From contig NW_003314272.1 of assembly GCF_000143415.4 (NCBI RefSeq), positions 860,182-924,181 of the forward strand: a stretch of DNA of 64,000 nt, written 5' to 3'. Source of the DNA: Selaginella moellendorffii (lineage: Eukaryota > Streptophyta > Lycopodiopsida > Selaginellales > Selaginellaceae). The translations under genes and the position numbers were made by a program. Below are positions 46,564 through 56,215 of this stretch, one piece after another. A model generated the notes under the pieces. That model was not told the origin of the DNA. It worked only from the letters and a program-made list of their open reading frames with translations, and did no database searches. Position 1 is the first letter of the stretch. The number at the start of each line of letters is the position of its first letter.

Positions 46564-46576
46564 TGGTATCGGAGCC
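46564..46576 (+). promoter_or_regulatory. Primer-binding site of the outer element
   Basis: TGGTATCGGAGCC starts three bases after the LTR end. It resembles the TGGTATCAGAGC primer site complementary to initiator methionine tRNA used by most plant LTR retrotransposons. Confidence 0.8.
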
Positions 46577-46619
46577 TTTTCCTCAATTCTAGTGAAGGAT
46601 AGAGGCAGATTGCTAAGAG

Positions 46620-46705
46620 ATGACAAAGGTAGGGTGTAAACAAACCAAGGCAGAGTGTAAACGAACCAAGGCAAAGATAGAACCTCCTCCAAAACTGGAG
46701 CTTCC
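46620..46705 (+). pseudogene. Outer chromovirus gag, N-terminal fragment
   Basis: A Lys-rich frame (KVGCKQTKAECKRTKAK, then a Pro-rich end) is cut at 46705 by the inner element. The frame and sense continue at 56216 on the other side, which shows that the inner element inserted into this gag. Confidence 0.75.
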
Positions 46706-46948
46706 TATTAGAAAGCGTTCTCATCGCTTCCATGGATGGTTTTGGCTTGGACAGTTTAGGCTTGGTGAGCACGGTATGACAAGAATTCCTCATAAAAGGA
46801 GGGAGAACATGGTACGGAAGGTAGGTTATATTTTTGGGTTCTATTTTCTCTTCTCTCCTCTTCCGATTTCTTTCCTTTCCTCCTTTGTATTTCTCTTCCA
46901 TGGAATATATTGGTGATTCTTGCTAGGAGATTTGGGCAGATCTCAACA
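46706..46948 (+). repeat. Inner element 5' LTR
   Basis: About 243 bp, roughly 90% identical to 55975-56215. The start has mutated (TATTAGAAAGC for TGTTAGGAAGC). It ends GATCTCAACA. The difference from the 3' LTR indicates an insertion of considerable age. Confidence 0.88.
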
Positions 46949-46996
46949 GTGGTATTGGAGCATCACTACTGATCGTACTAGGTGTACTAGGCAAGG

Positions 46997-48813
46997 GTTT
47001 GGCATCATGGCGAAGGATGGGGCTAACGAAGGCGATCCTAAAAAGGATTTTGGTTCCGGGAGTCTTAGCAAATGTCATTTTCAGCCAGTTAATTGGAAAG
47101 ATTGGTAGCATGACTAACTTAGAGTCAGTTATCCCTTTGTTATGTCTCGTATGGGTGCTATGGCAAAATAGGGTTTCTTTGCGAATGGCTTCTCTAGCAT
47201 CCTTGGCAAAATTTGTAAACATGAGGCCAAGAAAGAAGTAGATTGAGGCCACCACACTAACAGATGAGGAGCTAGACTGAGTTTCCAATCCAGATCAGGT
47301 GTGTGACCAAGAAGGGGAAAGGGAAGAGCAAGGATTGATAATCCAGCAATTGGAATCAACCATGCAAGCACTGATTGAGCAGAATCTTCTTCACCAGCAG
47401 CAAGTCACAGCTACAATTTGGGACATGCAAGTTTTGGTCCAGTCATTAGTGGATCGATAGGATGAGAGCATAGCAGCGATGCGTCTTTTAGGGGAGAAGC
47501 AGCAGACCTTGGAATCTCGGCTCGAGGAGCTCTGGGTTACTTCCTTGCCCAAGAGGCTAAGCGGGGAATTGCAAGAGATACCACCGCGATGGGGAGAGAG
47601 AACTCACCTCCTTCCAGAGCATCATGTGAGGCCATGGTATGAGGAATTACGGGAGAAGATGAAGATGGAAGATCCAAGGGTGGTGAGTCCAATCTTGCAA
47701 TCATCCTTCTCTTCCAGGAGTCATGGATTGTTGGGGAGAATGCTGTTCTCTTCATCAGCAGTGAAATGGGATAAGGACAAATTTCAGTTGCCAACTTATG
47801 GAGGCAAGAATGATTGACAGAAGCTGTTGGAGTGGATTCATTGCCATGAGAGAAACTTTGTGATGCGTGAACCTTGGGAGGTGGAGAAGGTACCCTTGGT
47901 GGCCAATTATTTCATAGATTTGGCTTATAAGTGGTATAGCAGCCTGGAGCGGGCTAGAGTGTTTCCGGATTGGGAAACATTCAAGACCATGCTTACTGAG
48001 GAATTTCTGCTCTCCTCGGTTCAGGACCTTCCGTTCAACAAACTTTGTGATCTATGGTACCACCCACGAACACAGACTTTACAAGCTTTTAACCGGGAAT
48101 GGCTAGAAGCAAAGTTTGGCATGGATGATATTCCTGAATCAGCCCTGGTTCAACACTATGTAGCTGCTTTACCCACATCAATGGGAACTGATGTAGCTCA
48201 AATATCCCCTACATCCATATGTGAAGCCATGCAACTGGCTTTGAATGCAGATCTCAAATACAAAGAGTGGGAGTCAACAAGTAAACCATGTTCCGATTGG
48301 CCTTATTTGCAACCTCGGAGCATGGCTGAAATCAGCAAGCCATTAAGCAATGGATTTTCATCAACTGTAGGGAAACAGCCATTTTCATCCACATGGCTTC
48401 CCCCACAAGAGCGGCTTAAACGATTGGAAGACATGAAGTTGGGCAAGTGTTTTGATTGTGGAGCAAAATGGGAACGGGGACATAGACAGGTTTGTCAGGC
48501 CCGAACCGGTCAGCAACCAGGAGCAAACAGGGGCAGGTTGACAAGTATTCAGTTCCAACAAAACAGCGATGGAGATCTCATTCCTGTGGCTTTTGAGGAC
48601 TTGGACTTAGAACAAGAGATTTTTGTTTGGGAGGGTGAGGTGTCATCTCAAGTTCCAGGAGAAGAAGCCACGTTAGGAGCCACCATTTCACTACCATCCT
48701 TTTTGGGGAAGACAGGACCACAATGCATTCGGGTAACAAGAACAGTTTCAGGTTGTCAAGCATTTGTGTTGGTAGACTTGGGAGCTTCACATTCCTTTGT
48801 GAACCCTCGTTAA
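46997..48813 (+). pseudogene. Inner element gag and start of protease
   Basis: The gag frame is interrupted by several stops (for example at 47458, TAG, and 47815, TGA) but otherwise long. Residues from the 47827-48813 frame show the capsid helices (WEVEKVPLVANYFIDLAYKW; FNREWLEAKFGMDD) and a CCHC zinc knuckle, CFDCGAKWERGHRQVC (C-X2-C-X4-H-X4-C). It ends with a protease-like VDLGASHSFVNPR (DTG-type active site altered to DLG). At 48813 gypsy similarity stops and the foreign segment begins. The protein packages element RNA in particles; this copy is not functional. Confidence 0.82.
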
Positions 48814-49263
48814 GCTCTATTTCGTTAAAGTGGGAATTGTCATTATCCCACTTGTAAAATAAGGTTTCCAAACCTTTATATAGTATATAAATATAACAAA
48901 ATTCAACTGCATTGAGGCACATGCCATTTTATTTTAAACAAGGAAATGTCTACTCAATTACTTCTCCTCCCCCTGCCATTGCTTCACCTCTCTCTTCTCC
49001 TTGTCATCGTCGTTCAATTTCTTTCCATACTTTTAATATTGGCTCAGTTGCTCCGAGTCTAGGTGGAGCCCAAGTCCCCATTCAATCTTTACTTTCCCCT
49101 TATTAATAAAACAACTTCGTAGACTTCCAATAACATGCTGTAACACGCTGTAACACTTCTAGTATAATGCAAATCCTCTCAAAGAATTGTCTTTTAATAT
49201 TAATACAATGGCATGGAACCCCATGCCATAATAAGTTACATTTTTAAATAAATACATGCCATC
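48814..49263. other. Left flank of the foreign segment within the inner element
   Basis: Noncoding. It contains a short inverted repeat (GTGGGA...TCCCAC, 48829-48850), a TATA-like stretch (TATATAGTATATAAATA near 48878), the first ACATGCCAT words (48917, 49254), a tandem CATGCTGTAACACGCTGTAACAC (49134-49156) and the first complete 22-bp palindrome (49208-49229). The true left border of the inserted unit could not be fixed. Confidence 0.45.
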
Positions 49264-50136
49264 TCAGACTGTTATTTTTTGCCTCCAACGCCTATACAAT
49301 AATCTTGGAATTTCATCACTCTCCACACTATCAGGATTTAAACCCAATAGTTCTCTAATACGTCCATGCTCATGTTCAGTGGTCGAAGAACCCATCCGGT
49401 TGAGCAGATTATGGAGATGCGGATAGTGCTTGGCTAGACAATATACATGCCATAAATGATGACTGGTGTCTGTCCGATCAAATGGCTTCTGATATACCGT
49501 TCCATCTGCCATTTGGTTGATTTCTGCAGCCACCTCCTGGACTGGCCGGTTCTCTATCACCATCGCTCCAAGCCGTTTTGCAAGGTCCCCCAAAACATAC
49601 GGTTTCTTCTCCCTAGTTTCCATACTGCAAGAGATGGGGTGCACTGCATATGTGTGCGTGTTCGCTGCAGTTTTAATCGGCGAGTCATCGATGATGAGGA
49701 TTTCACTTGACCTAGCAGTCCGGTTCATCACTACAGCCTCTGGCTTGACGAAGATGGGCTTGCTACCCCTCACATGGACCATAGTCAAGCAATCCTCCTG
49801 CGTTAGGAGAAAGTCAAATGGTAATATTACTCGCGTCTGATCGTGCATCATCTGTAGCAACGTTAATGCATTGTGGCGCATCATGGATGTCCAAACTCCC
49901 AATTGCAAATTGAACCCGGCCCTCTGTTTTAAGTGTCGCATGGTCATTATTAGATCCCGCAGTTTCTCCCGTGTGATTAATGTGAATCTGTCTCTTTTGA
50001 CCAACTTGCGACTGCAGGCTTTGGAGGGTGCAGTGACATTCGAGGACGAGCCATACTCATGGGAGAAAAGGACACCGTTCAGATCAAAAACGATACAGTA
50101 CCTTCGCCGTGACTCTGAAATGAAATACGTCAGCAT
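49264..50136 (-). CDS. FCP1/NIF-type HAD-superfamily phosphatase-like protein
   Basis: Intact intronless ORF of 290 residues, ATG at 50136. HAD motif I reads IVFDLNGVLF (residues about 16-25): the nucleophile Asp is present and the second Asp of DxD is Asn, as in a group of plant FCP1-like proteins. A WTSM motif follows GVW (about 86-90), and ILIIDDSP (about 149-156) is the motif IV equivalent; a YVLGDLAKRL helix fits the NIF/FCP1 end. FCP1-type enzymes dephosphorylate Ser/Thr residues, e.g. of the RNA polymerase II tail; loss of the second Asp may weaken catalysis. It lies between two 22-bp palindromes and opposite to the transposase-like gene, so it probably belongs to the same mobile unit. 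Unlike all surrounding element genes it is unbroken. Confidence 0.68.
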   Translation of the reverse strand: MLTYFISESRRRYCIVFDLNGVLFSHEYGSSSNVTAPSKACSRKLVKRDRFTLITREKLRDLIMTMRHLKQRAGFNLQLGVWTSMMRHNALTLLQMMHDQTRVILPFDFLLTQEDCLTMVHVRGSKPIFVKPEAVVMNRTARSSEILIIDDSPIKTAANTHTYAVHPISCSMETREKKPYVLGDLAKRLGAMVIENRPVQEVAAEINQMADGTVYQKPFDRTDTSHHLWHVYCLAKHYPHLHNLLNRMGSSTTEHEHGRIRELLGLNPDSVESDEIPRLLYRRWRQKITV

Positions 50137-50559
50137 AAAAAATGGTACAAGTCAATTTTACCATCTACAATATTAGCGAATGGTGCTCCCGATGGTCGTT
50201 GAGAGGGTTTTGGTCGAGGAAACGTGAAGGGCGGAAATACTCTCCTCTGCAATGTGGGGTCAATCGCATTCGATGGCGTGTGGGCACATTATTCCTTTAC
50301 ACGGCGAATAATCTTGGCGCGGATCACTGACATGGCATGGCAAAGTTCGAATCACTGACATGGCACAGCTGGATCGAGGCAAGGACATGATGTGACAAAG
50401 TTCAACGTCCGACAGCAAAGTCTAGAAGCTACTCAGTTTGAAATTTGTCAGAGGAATCATAAGATCTGGTTTGTCAGAGGATTTGATGTGACGTTCAAGT
50501 GTGTGTTATTTTTGAATTCTCGAACTCATTCCTAGGTCTATCATTTTTGTGCGCCGTGT

Positions 50560-50735
50560 TCTTGGTTCCGCTGAGCGCAGTGAGCACTGCTTGTGTAAGC
50601 GGCGTTGTGAGCTGTGGTTTATGCGTCTACGAGCGGTTGCGGCATTGCGAGCGCCATTGCGAGCGGCAATTTATGCGAGTGGCAGTTTGTGCGAGCGGCG
50701 CTACGAGCAGTTGCGGTGGTGCGAGCGATGCTACG
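50560..50735. repeat. GC-rich degenerate GCGAGCGG repeat tract
   Basis: Irregular repeats of (T/G)GCGAGCGGC-like words, about 12 bp apart, fill this stretch upstream of the plus-strand gene. The overlapping Arg/Ala-rich ORFs are products of the repeat. The position suggests a promoter-proximal region of the element, but no function can be shown. Confidence 0.55.
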
Positions 50736-51015
50736 GTACCACTAATGGTATGAGGGCTCATGCCATCTTGGGGCTTGCAAGTTCATCACTAGCATATTGC
50801 CAATAGTTTCTTTACCTGCCTGTAGCTATGTGTTTATCAAGATGGCATGAGGCCTCATGCCAATTTTGTGAATGCGAAATTTCACGTGGGTGTCAATAGC
50901 ATGTTTGAATAATGGCATGTGGCCTCATGCTATTGAGGTTGTTTGGTATGTTATGATTTGGGCCATTCTCCAATCATTTTTTGTATGGTCTTAACTTCTT
51001 TTCTGCACTTTCAGA

Positions 51016-53841
51016 ATGGCCTCCGTAAGTGCGACGCATGTTCCCTCCGTGGATCTTAAGAACCGTGCTACATGGATTCAGGCAAAGGTGTTTCTAAACA
51101 ACCCCGAGGGGGAGGTGGTAGCTGAGGGCTTAGCCACAGTTGTCGATCCAAGAGATGCGGTTGCTAATCAAGAATTGGGCTGGGATGATATTGGAGTTGC
51201 GATTTTAGAGGTTGTTGACACAGAAGAAAACAGTCTGACTATTGGAAGCATTGTGCGGTGGAAATTGAGGCACTTAGTGTTTGAGAATGTGAAAGATTCA
51301 CAATCAAACACCACTACAACTGATGACAGAATATCTCTTCATGGGAAAAGAAAGTACACCTTCCTAAAGCGTAGCCAAAGGGATCTGAGCAACGAACCGA
51401 AAAGGCAGAAAATGGCGATGGAGGTTCGAATGGTTTCGACAGTTGCTTGTTGCAAGAGGAGGTGCTGTCAACATGCTGATTGGGATGCTATTGAAGAGGA
51501 GAGAGCAAGATACAAGACATTGTCCTGGAAGGCAGCTCGCAATTTTGTGTATGAGGCATTACGGTCATCTGTTGATGCTTCAGAACATCAGGTGGGGGGC
51601 ATGGTCTTCCAGAGGGGTTTGGTCTGCATGAAGGCATGGAGAATCATTTATGGAGTCCCTCGAACCACATTCTACAGAATCAAAACTGAGTTCAAGGAAC
51701 AAAGGGTTCAACAGGCAGTCCATGGGAACGACGGTACTCACAAAACCAGGGGTCATGTTGTATATGGAGAGGCAATCTTCAAGAGGTTTGTCGAGACATG
51801 TAGCGAGTAGCAACCACATAAAACCCGCCTCTTGGAAGATGGAACTCGATACACCCAACGAGTTCTCCCTTCCATGTATACCAAGGGGGCCATATTGGAA
51901 GATGTGAATCGGGAACTCCAAAGTAATGGCTACAGGAAGCTGAGCCAATCTAGATTTAGTAGATTGTGGAGCAACAGGTTCAGGGATGTGAGTATAGGAA
52001 AGTACTCCAGCTTTTCAAAGTGTGACGAGTGCACTGCTGTCAAAATGGCTTTGTCGAAGAATTCTTGCATCGCTCAAGAGCGAGAGACGTTGGTTAGAAG
52101 GCGGCTCGACCACAACATCGAGCAGAGAAGCTGCAGGACTGCATATTATCATAACAGGATTCTCTCCATGGACAGACCTGACTCTTACCTCTGCATCATC
52201 TACGACAAAATGGACTAGAAAAAGACGTGCTTACCTCGACTCAATCCTGCCCCCAAGGCAATCTCTTCATCCATGCAGCTGCCTGTGTCTCTGTTTGGCA
52301 TAATCGCTCATGGGCATGGTGCCCAGAACTATGGGAACTTCTTTGTACCTCTATGGGGTGGCGGGGGTGCAAACATGATGATTGCGTCCCTAGCAAAACA
52401 CTTAAGGTCTCTGCAAAGTGCGCAGACTGAGCTGAACGGCCAACCCTTGCATAAGGCCCTTGTCGATCGAACCCCATACAGGGTTCAGCTGGAGGAGGAG
52501 CAAAGGCTTGCAGTATCACGTGGGGCCCCATGCCATCCCAGTGAATATGTTGGCCGTCAGATTGTAGGGTTATCACATGAGGCCTCATGCCATTCCGACG
52601 AGGCTGGTCGCCCGGTGAATGCACAGCCTCATCCAAACGAAGCAGAATCTCAAGGAAGTTCTTGCGGCCGATGTGGCCTTCCACCCCATCTTCTGCTCCA
52701 AACAAACAATGCTGGCAGTGAGAACAAAAACATGTACGTCTTCGCGTACTTGGCGATGCTTGTTGCCAAAGGCATATTTGAAACGGTTACACTTGGCTTT
52801 CTCATGGTTGGGCACACTCATGAAGACGTCGATGCCATGTTCAGTCACTTGGCAGAGTCCCTCCAGCGATCCAATGTCCTCACCCTCCCACAACTCTACA
52901 ATGAATTCCAAAATTGCATCAAAGGCACTGTTGAAGCTGCACTTGTGACAGAGGTTCCAGACTTTAAGGGGTTTGTAAGAGGCTACATCAGGGACGGATC
53001 CGAAACACTGATTGGCCACTCCAAGCCTCTTCAGTTTCATTTCAGCATGCGTGACGGTGCTCCAGTGATGAGGTACAAGATGAGAGAATGGGACACAGTG
53101 TGGCTGCCAGTGGACGGCATTGAACTCTTCAAGAGAGATCCCATAACTGGGGAACCTATGATTCCTCAGGGTTCCCTACGGCCAATGCACCCGGATGGAC
53201 TCAAAGACCAAGAAAGTATAGTGGCCGGGATTAGATAGCATATTGCCTTCTGGAAGAGGGGGTTGGTGTTTGGTGGAGAATCCTATTTTCAGAGGTGCAA
53301 GCCTTTGCTCGAATACTGGGAGAAGATTATATCTGCTATCCAAAATGGGCCGGTTGTATATGAAGAATTGGAAGAGTCCTTTTGGCCAGAACCCAGAGCA
53401 CCAGATAGTAGCAGAACAATGTCCTCTAGAAATGCAGTGACAGATAACGATGTTGAGGATCACTATTGTGGGCCGAGGAACAAGAAGCCGGATTCAGCAT
53501 TCAATCCAGTACAGGTCTGCAAAGGAATGGTCGTGCTTGTCAGACCCAGTAATAAAAAACAAATGATATGGGTGGGGCGCTGCATCACTAATGCAGAGGA
53601 GGACGCGGAAACTAACTCCTTCAATGTAACTGTGGAGTGGTTCAAGCCAAGTTCCGGATATACGAAGGATTGCTTGGAAAAGAGATGGGTGCTGAATCCA
53701 AGGGATCCTAGCATGAGCATATCGGTGGATAATGTTGTGCATGGTTGGATGCGGAAGCAGAGTGCCACCATCACCTTGCCAGACCATGCAAGAGATGTAG
53801 CAAGAGCATTCATAACCTGGGTTCAAGGTGAGATTCATTAA
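51016..53841 (+). pseudogene. Transposase-like protein (DUF7869-type) with three in-frame TAG codons
   Basis: One frame of 942 codons runs from ATG 51016 to 53841 with only three stops, all TAG (51808, 52216, 53236). The N-terminal 100 residues (NNPEGEVVAEGLATVVDPRD, then ELGWDDIGVAILEV) resemble the TNP1/En-Spm-type accessory domain. A Cys/His-rich part follows (CDECTAVKMAL near codon 340). The centre shows a probable RNase H-like core: IIYDKMD, then NNAGSENKNMYVFAYL, then FLMVGHTHEDVDAMFSHLAE, motifs I associate with the multi-copy DUF7869 family. The C-terminus (CKGMVVLVRPS ... WVGRCI ... VEWFKPSSG) looks like a BAH- or Tudor-type chromatin module. Each TAG sits where Gln (CAG) is plausible. 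DNA transposition is inferred. The frame may be a recently inactivated gene or one using readthrough. Confidence 0.72.
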
Positions 53842-54554
53842 TATTCCTTTACTAAGTTTCTAATATATTTTATTTCAAGGTGAACAATCCGAATCTGAAT
53901 CAGAGGAGGCGTGATGGCATATGGCCTTACGCCATTCCTAGGTGAGATGATACAAATAACAAGTATAAATTCTTAGTTGTTCTAGCAAATCTTACTTAAA
54001 GTTCAAGGTGAACAAGCTGAATATGAATTCATCGGATTGTTATAACAAATTGCGAGGTGATGACATGAGGCGATACGCCATTTGAGAGTGGTAGCCATTC
54101 CTATATGAGGTGAGTGAAATATTTATTAGAAATACCTCATTCAATTGTGCACTTCTAAGTCTTGGTCCACTCAGTATTGTTTGCATGTTTCTATTTTAAT
54201 TCTTTCTCTAAAATGTTATTTAGCATGTGGCTTCATGCCATTGCTCTCCACAATCATGCATTGAATTTTTCTATCCTTGCATAATACTTCTCTATATATA
54301 TAGCATGTGCGCACATGTGATATGGTTCATTAGGCCTAATATAGTGTGTGAGGTAAAACAAAGATGATGTGACATATGCATTTACCAATCACACGTGCAT
54401 AAATCTAATAATATGGCGTGTGGCCCATATTAATGGCACATAAACCCATATTGTGGGCTTACGTGCTTTATGTACCATCATTCCCTTGCAGCGTGTGTGT
54501 TGGTTTCCTTTTATAACACAACGAACTCCATATTTTAGGGTGAAGAGCGTTCTC

Positions 54555-54812
54555 ATGGCAAGCACAAAATCTGTAAGTGAGGCAGAAAAGGAGACGGAGA
54601 AGGAGATAGGTGAAGATGTAGAATATATAAGTCTTTCAAACTCCCCGTACTATACTCCAGGTGATCATTTTTCTGAACAAACAGCAACATTAACAACTAT
54701 CAAGAACGCCCCAGTAACGTCAGAGACAACAATCCAAAGCAAAACAACTGACCCGAAGAAGGATGATAGTACCACTGAGAGTACCAAAAAGGAGGTGTCC
54801 ACTAGCGCTTAG
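54555..54812 (+). CDS. Small Ser/Thr/Glu-rich ORF at the right end of the foreign segment
   Basis: An 85-codon frame starting ATGGCAAGCACA. The product is low-complexity (Thr, Ser, Glu, Lys) with no recognisable domain and ends 8 bases before the last 22-bp palindrome. It could be a last exon or a chance ORF, and confidence is low. Confidence 0.2.
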   Translation: MASTKSVSEAEKETEKEIGEDVEYISLSNSPYYTPGDHFSEQTATLTTIKNAPVTSETTIQSKTTDPKKDDSTTESTKKEVSTSA

Positions 54813-54854
54813 GCTTATAATGGCGTGTGCCCTCATGCCATTTACTTGATCACC

Positions 54855-55850
54855 AAATAGTATTTCAATGGACTTCATTGTGGGCCTCCTTGCAGTGCGT
54901 GGCTTTGATGCTATTTTTGTTGTTGTGGACCGTTTTTCTAAGGTGGCACACTTTATTCCTACATCCTCAACTAGCTCAGCATAGTAGACAACTGAATCCT
55001 TTTGGTCTAAGGTAGTTCAACATCACGGTCTTCCATTAGACGTGGCGTCAAATCGCAATACCAAGTTTTTGAGTGCGTTTTGGATGGCAACTTTTTTGCC
55101 ACTTGGGAGTGAAGCTGAACTTCTCCACTGCGTATCACCCCCAGACTGATGGTCAGACCAAGCGAACCAATCAGACGCTGGAAGTCTTTCTCTGCAGCTA
55201 CACTAGGGACAAGCCGCATTCGTGGTTGCAGTGGCTGCCATTTGCAAAGTTTTCTTACAACACTGCTTTTCACTCATTTATCGATATGGCTCCATTCACA
55301 GCTCTTTATGGGAAAGAAATTCAGAAGTTTCCAATCCCAAGTGAAACTTCAGGAGAACAGGATGTCCTACGGCATATTCAAGAGATGGAAGCTTTTCAGA
55401 TTCTACTCCATAAGCAATTGGATGCAGCCTGTCAATCTATGAAGGTGATAGCTGATTGTTCGAGATCATTCCGGTCATTCCAGAAGGGTGACTTTGTTTA
55501 TGTCAAATTTCGTCCAGAGAGGCATACTTTGGGACATCAAGCTTCAGCTCATTCGAAGTTGCATCCAAAGTTCTTTGGACCATTTGAGGTGATAACTCAA
55601 GTCAATGAGGTTGCTTACAGGTTGCAGCATCCCAGCTCATCACGGCTACATGACATTTTCCATGTCTCTGAGCTGAAGCTTCACGTGGGACCATCACTGA
55701 CTCCCAGCGGTTCTATTACTTTACCAGAGCCTCAGGTGGTATCAGGTGGCCACACACTCCTTCAGCCAGAGGCAGTAGTAGCAGTGGACTTTATTACTCT
55801 TCGCAAATGTTGTATTTCTTGCTTCTGAATTTGCTGGTTGAGAACTGATT
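54855..55850 (+). pseudogene. Inner element integrase, C-terminal two thirds
   Basis: Gypsy similarity resumes at about 54855 with SMDFIVGL and [15 protein letters not shown] (core start). It continues with FSTAYHPQTDGQT and NQTLEVFLCSYT, and ends with the GPY/F module (KFFGPFEVITQVNEVAYRLQ). One frameshift near 55070 and two stops near 54984-54990 break it. The zinc-binding N-terminus of integrase and all upstream pol domains are missing, so the element could not move alone. Confidence 0.85.
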
Positions 55851-55974
55851 CATCATTCGACACCTGGGTTGATTAGAAGTGGTTTCACCAGCTCTACACT
55901 CTCTTTCAGTGGGAACCACTTCTTCCTGCGATTGTTGAGGGACTAGCAAACAATTTTTCGGGAGGGGTGTGATG

Positions 55975-56215
55975 TTAGGAAGCATTCTCATCTCTTCCAT
56001 GGATGGTTTTGGCCTGAATAGTTTAGGCTTGGTGAGCACGGTACGACAAAAATTCCTCATAAAAGGAGGGAGAACACGGTACAAAAGGTAGGTTATATTT
56101 TTGGGTTCTATTTTCTCCTCTCTCCTCTTTCGATTTCTCTCCTTTCCTCCTTTGTATTTCTCTTCCATGGAATATATTGGTGATTCCTGCCAGAAGATCT
56201 GGGTGGATCTCAACA
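55975..56215 (+). repeat. Inner element 3' LTR
   Basis: 241 bp, TGTTAGGAAGC ... GATCTCAACA, matching 46706-46948. It is preceded by a purine-rich tract. Reading of the outer gag resumes immediately after it. Confidence 0.9.

Larger units (their letters stand above)
49208..54841. repeat. Dispersed 22-bp near-palindromic motif, at least ten copies
   Basis: Core TGGCATGAGGCCTCATGCCA with A before and T after. Copies of constant 22-bp length were read at 49208-49229, 50745-50766, 50842-50863 (20-bp core perfect), 50912-50933, 52515-52536, 52572-52593, 53914-53935, 54060-54081, 54221-54242 and 54820-54841. Half-copies occur near 48917, 49254 and 54414. Changes mostly keep the central GGCC-like centre and the CATGCCAT right arm. 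Copies lie on both sides of, between and within the two ORFs. They are confined to the foreign segment of the inner element. Confidence 0.85.
46706..56215 (+). mobile_element. Inner Ty3/gypsy-type element nested in the chromovirus gag
   Basis: Bounded by direct repeats of about 243 and 241 bp. After the 5' LTR comes a primer site (TGGTATTGGAGC, 46950-46961), then gag up to the start of the protease. Protease, reverse transcriptase and RNase H are absent; instead there is about 6 kb of foreign sequence (48.8-54.85 kb), followed by the integrase C-terminal half. A purine-rich tract (GGGAGGGGTGTGA) precedes the 3' LTR. The flanks, CCTAT on the left and CCTCT on the right, are compatible with a 5-bp target duplication with one change. 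Confidence 0.85.

Noticed and set aside
50499-50806. Two overlapping Arg/Ala/Cys-rich ORFs
   Set aside because: Products of the GCGAGCGG repeat tract; no start context or family similarity.
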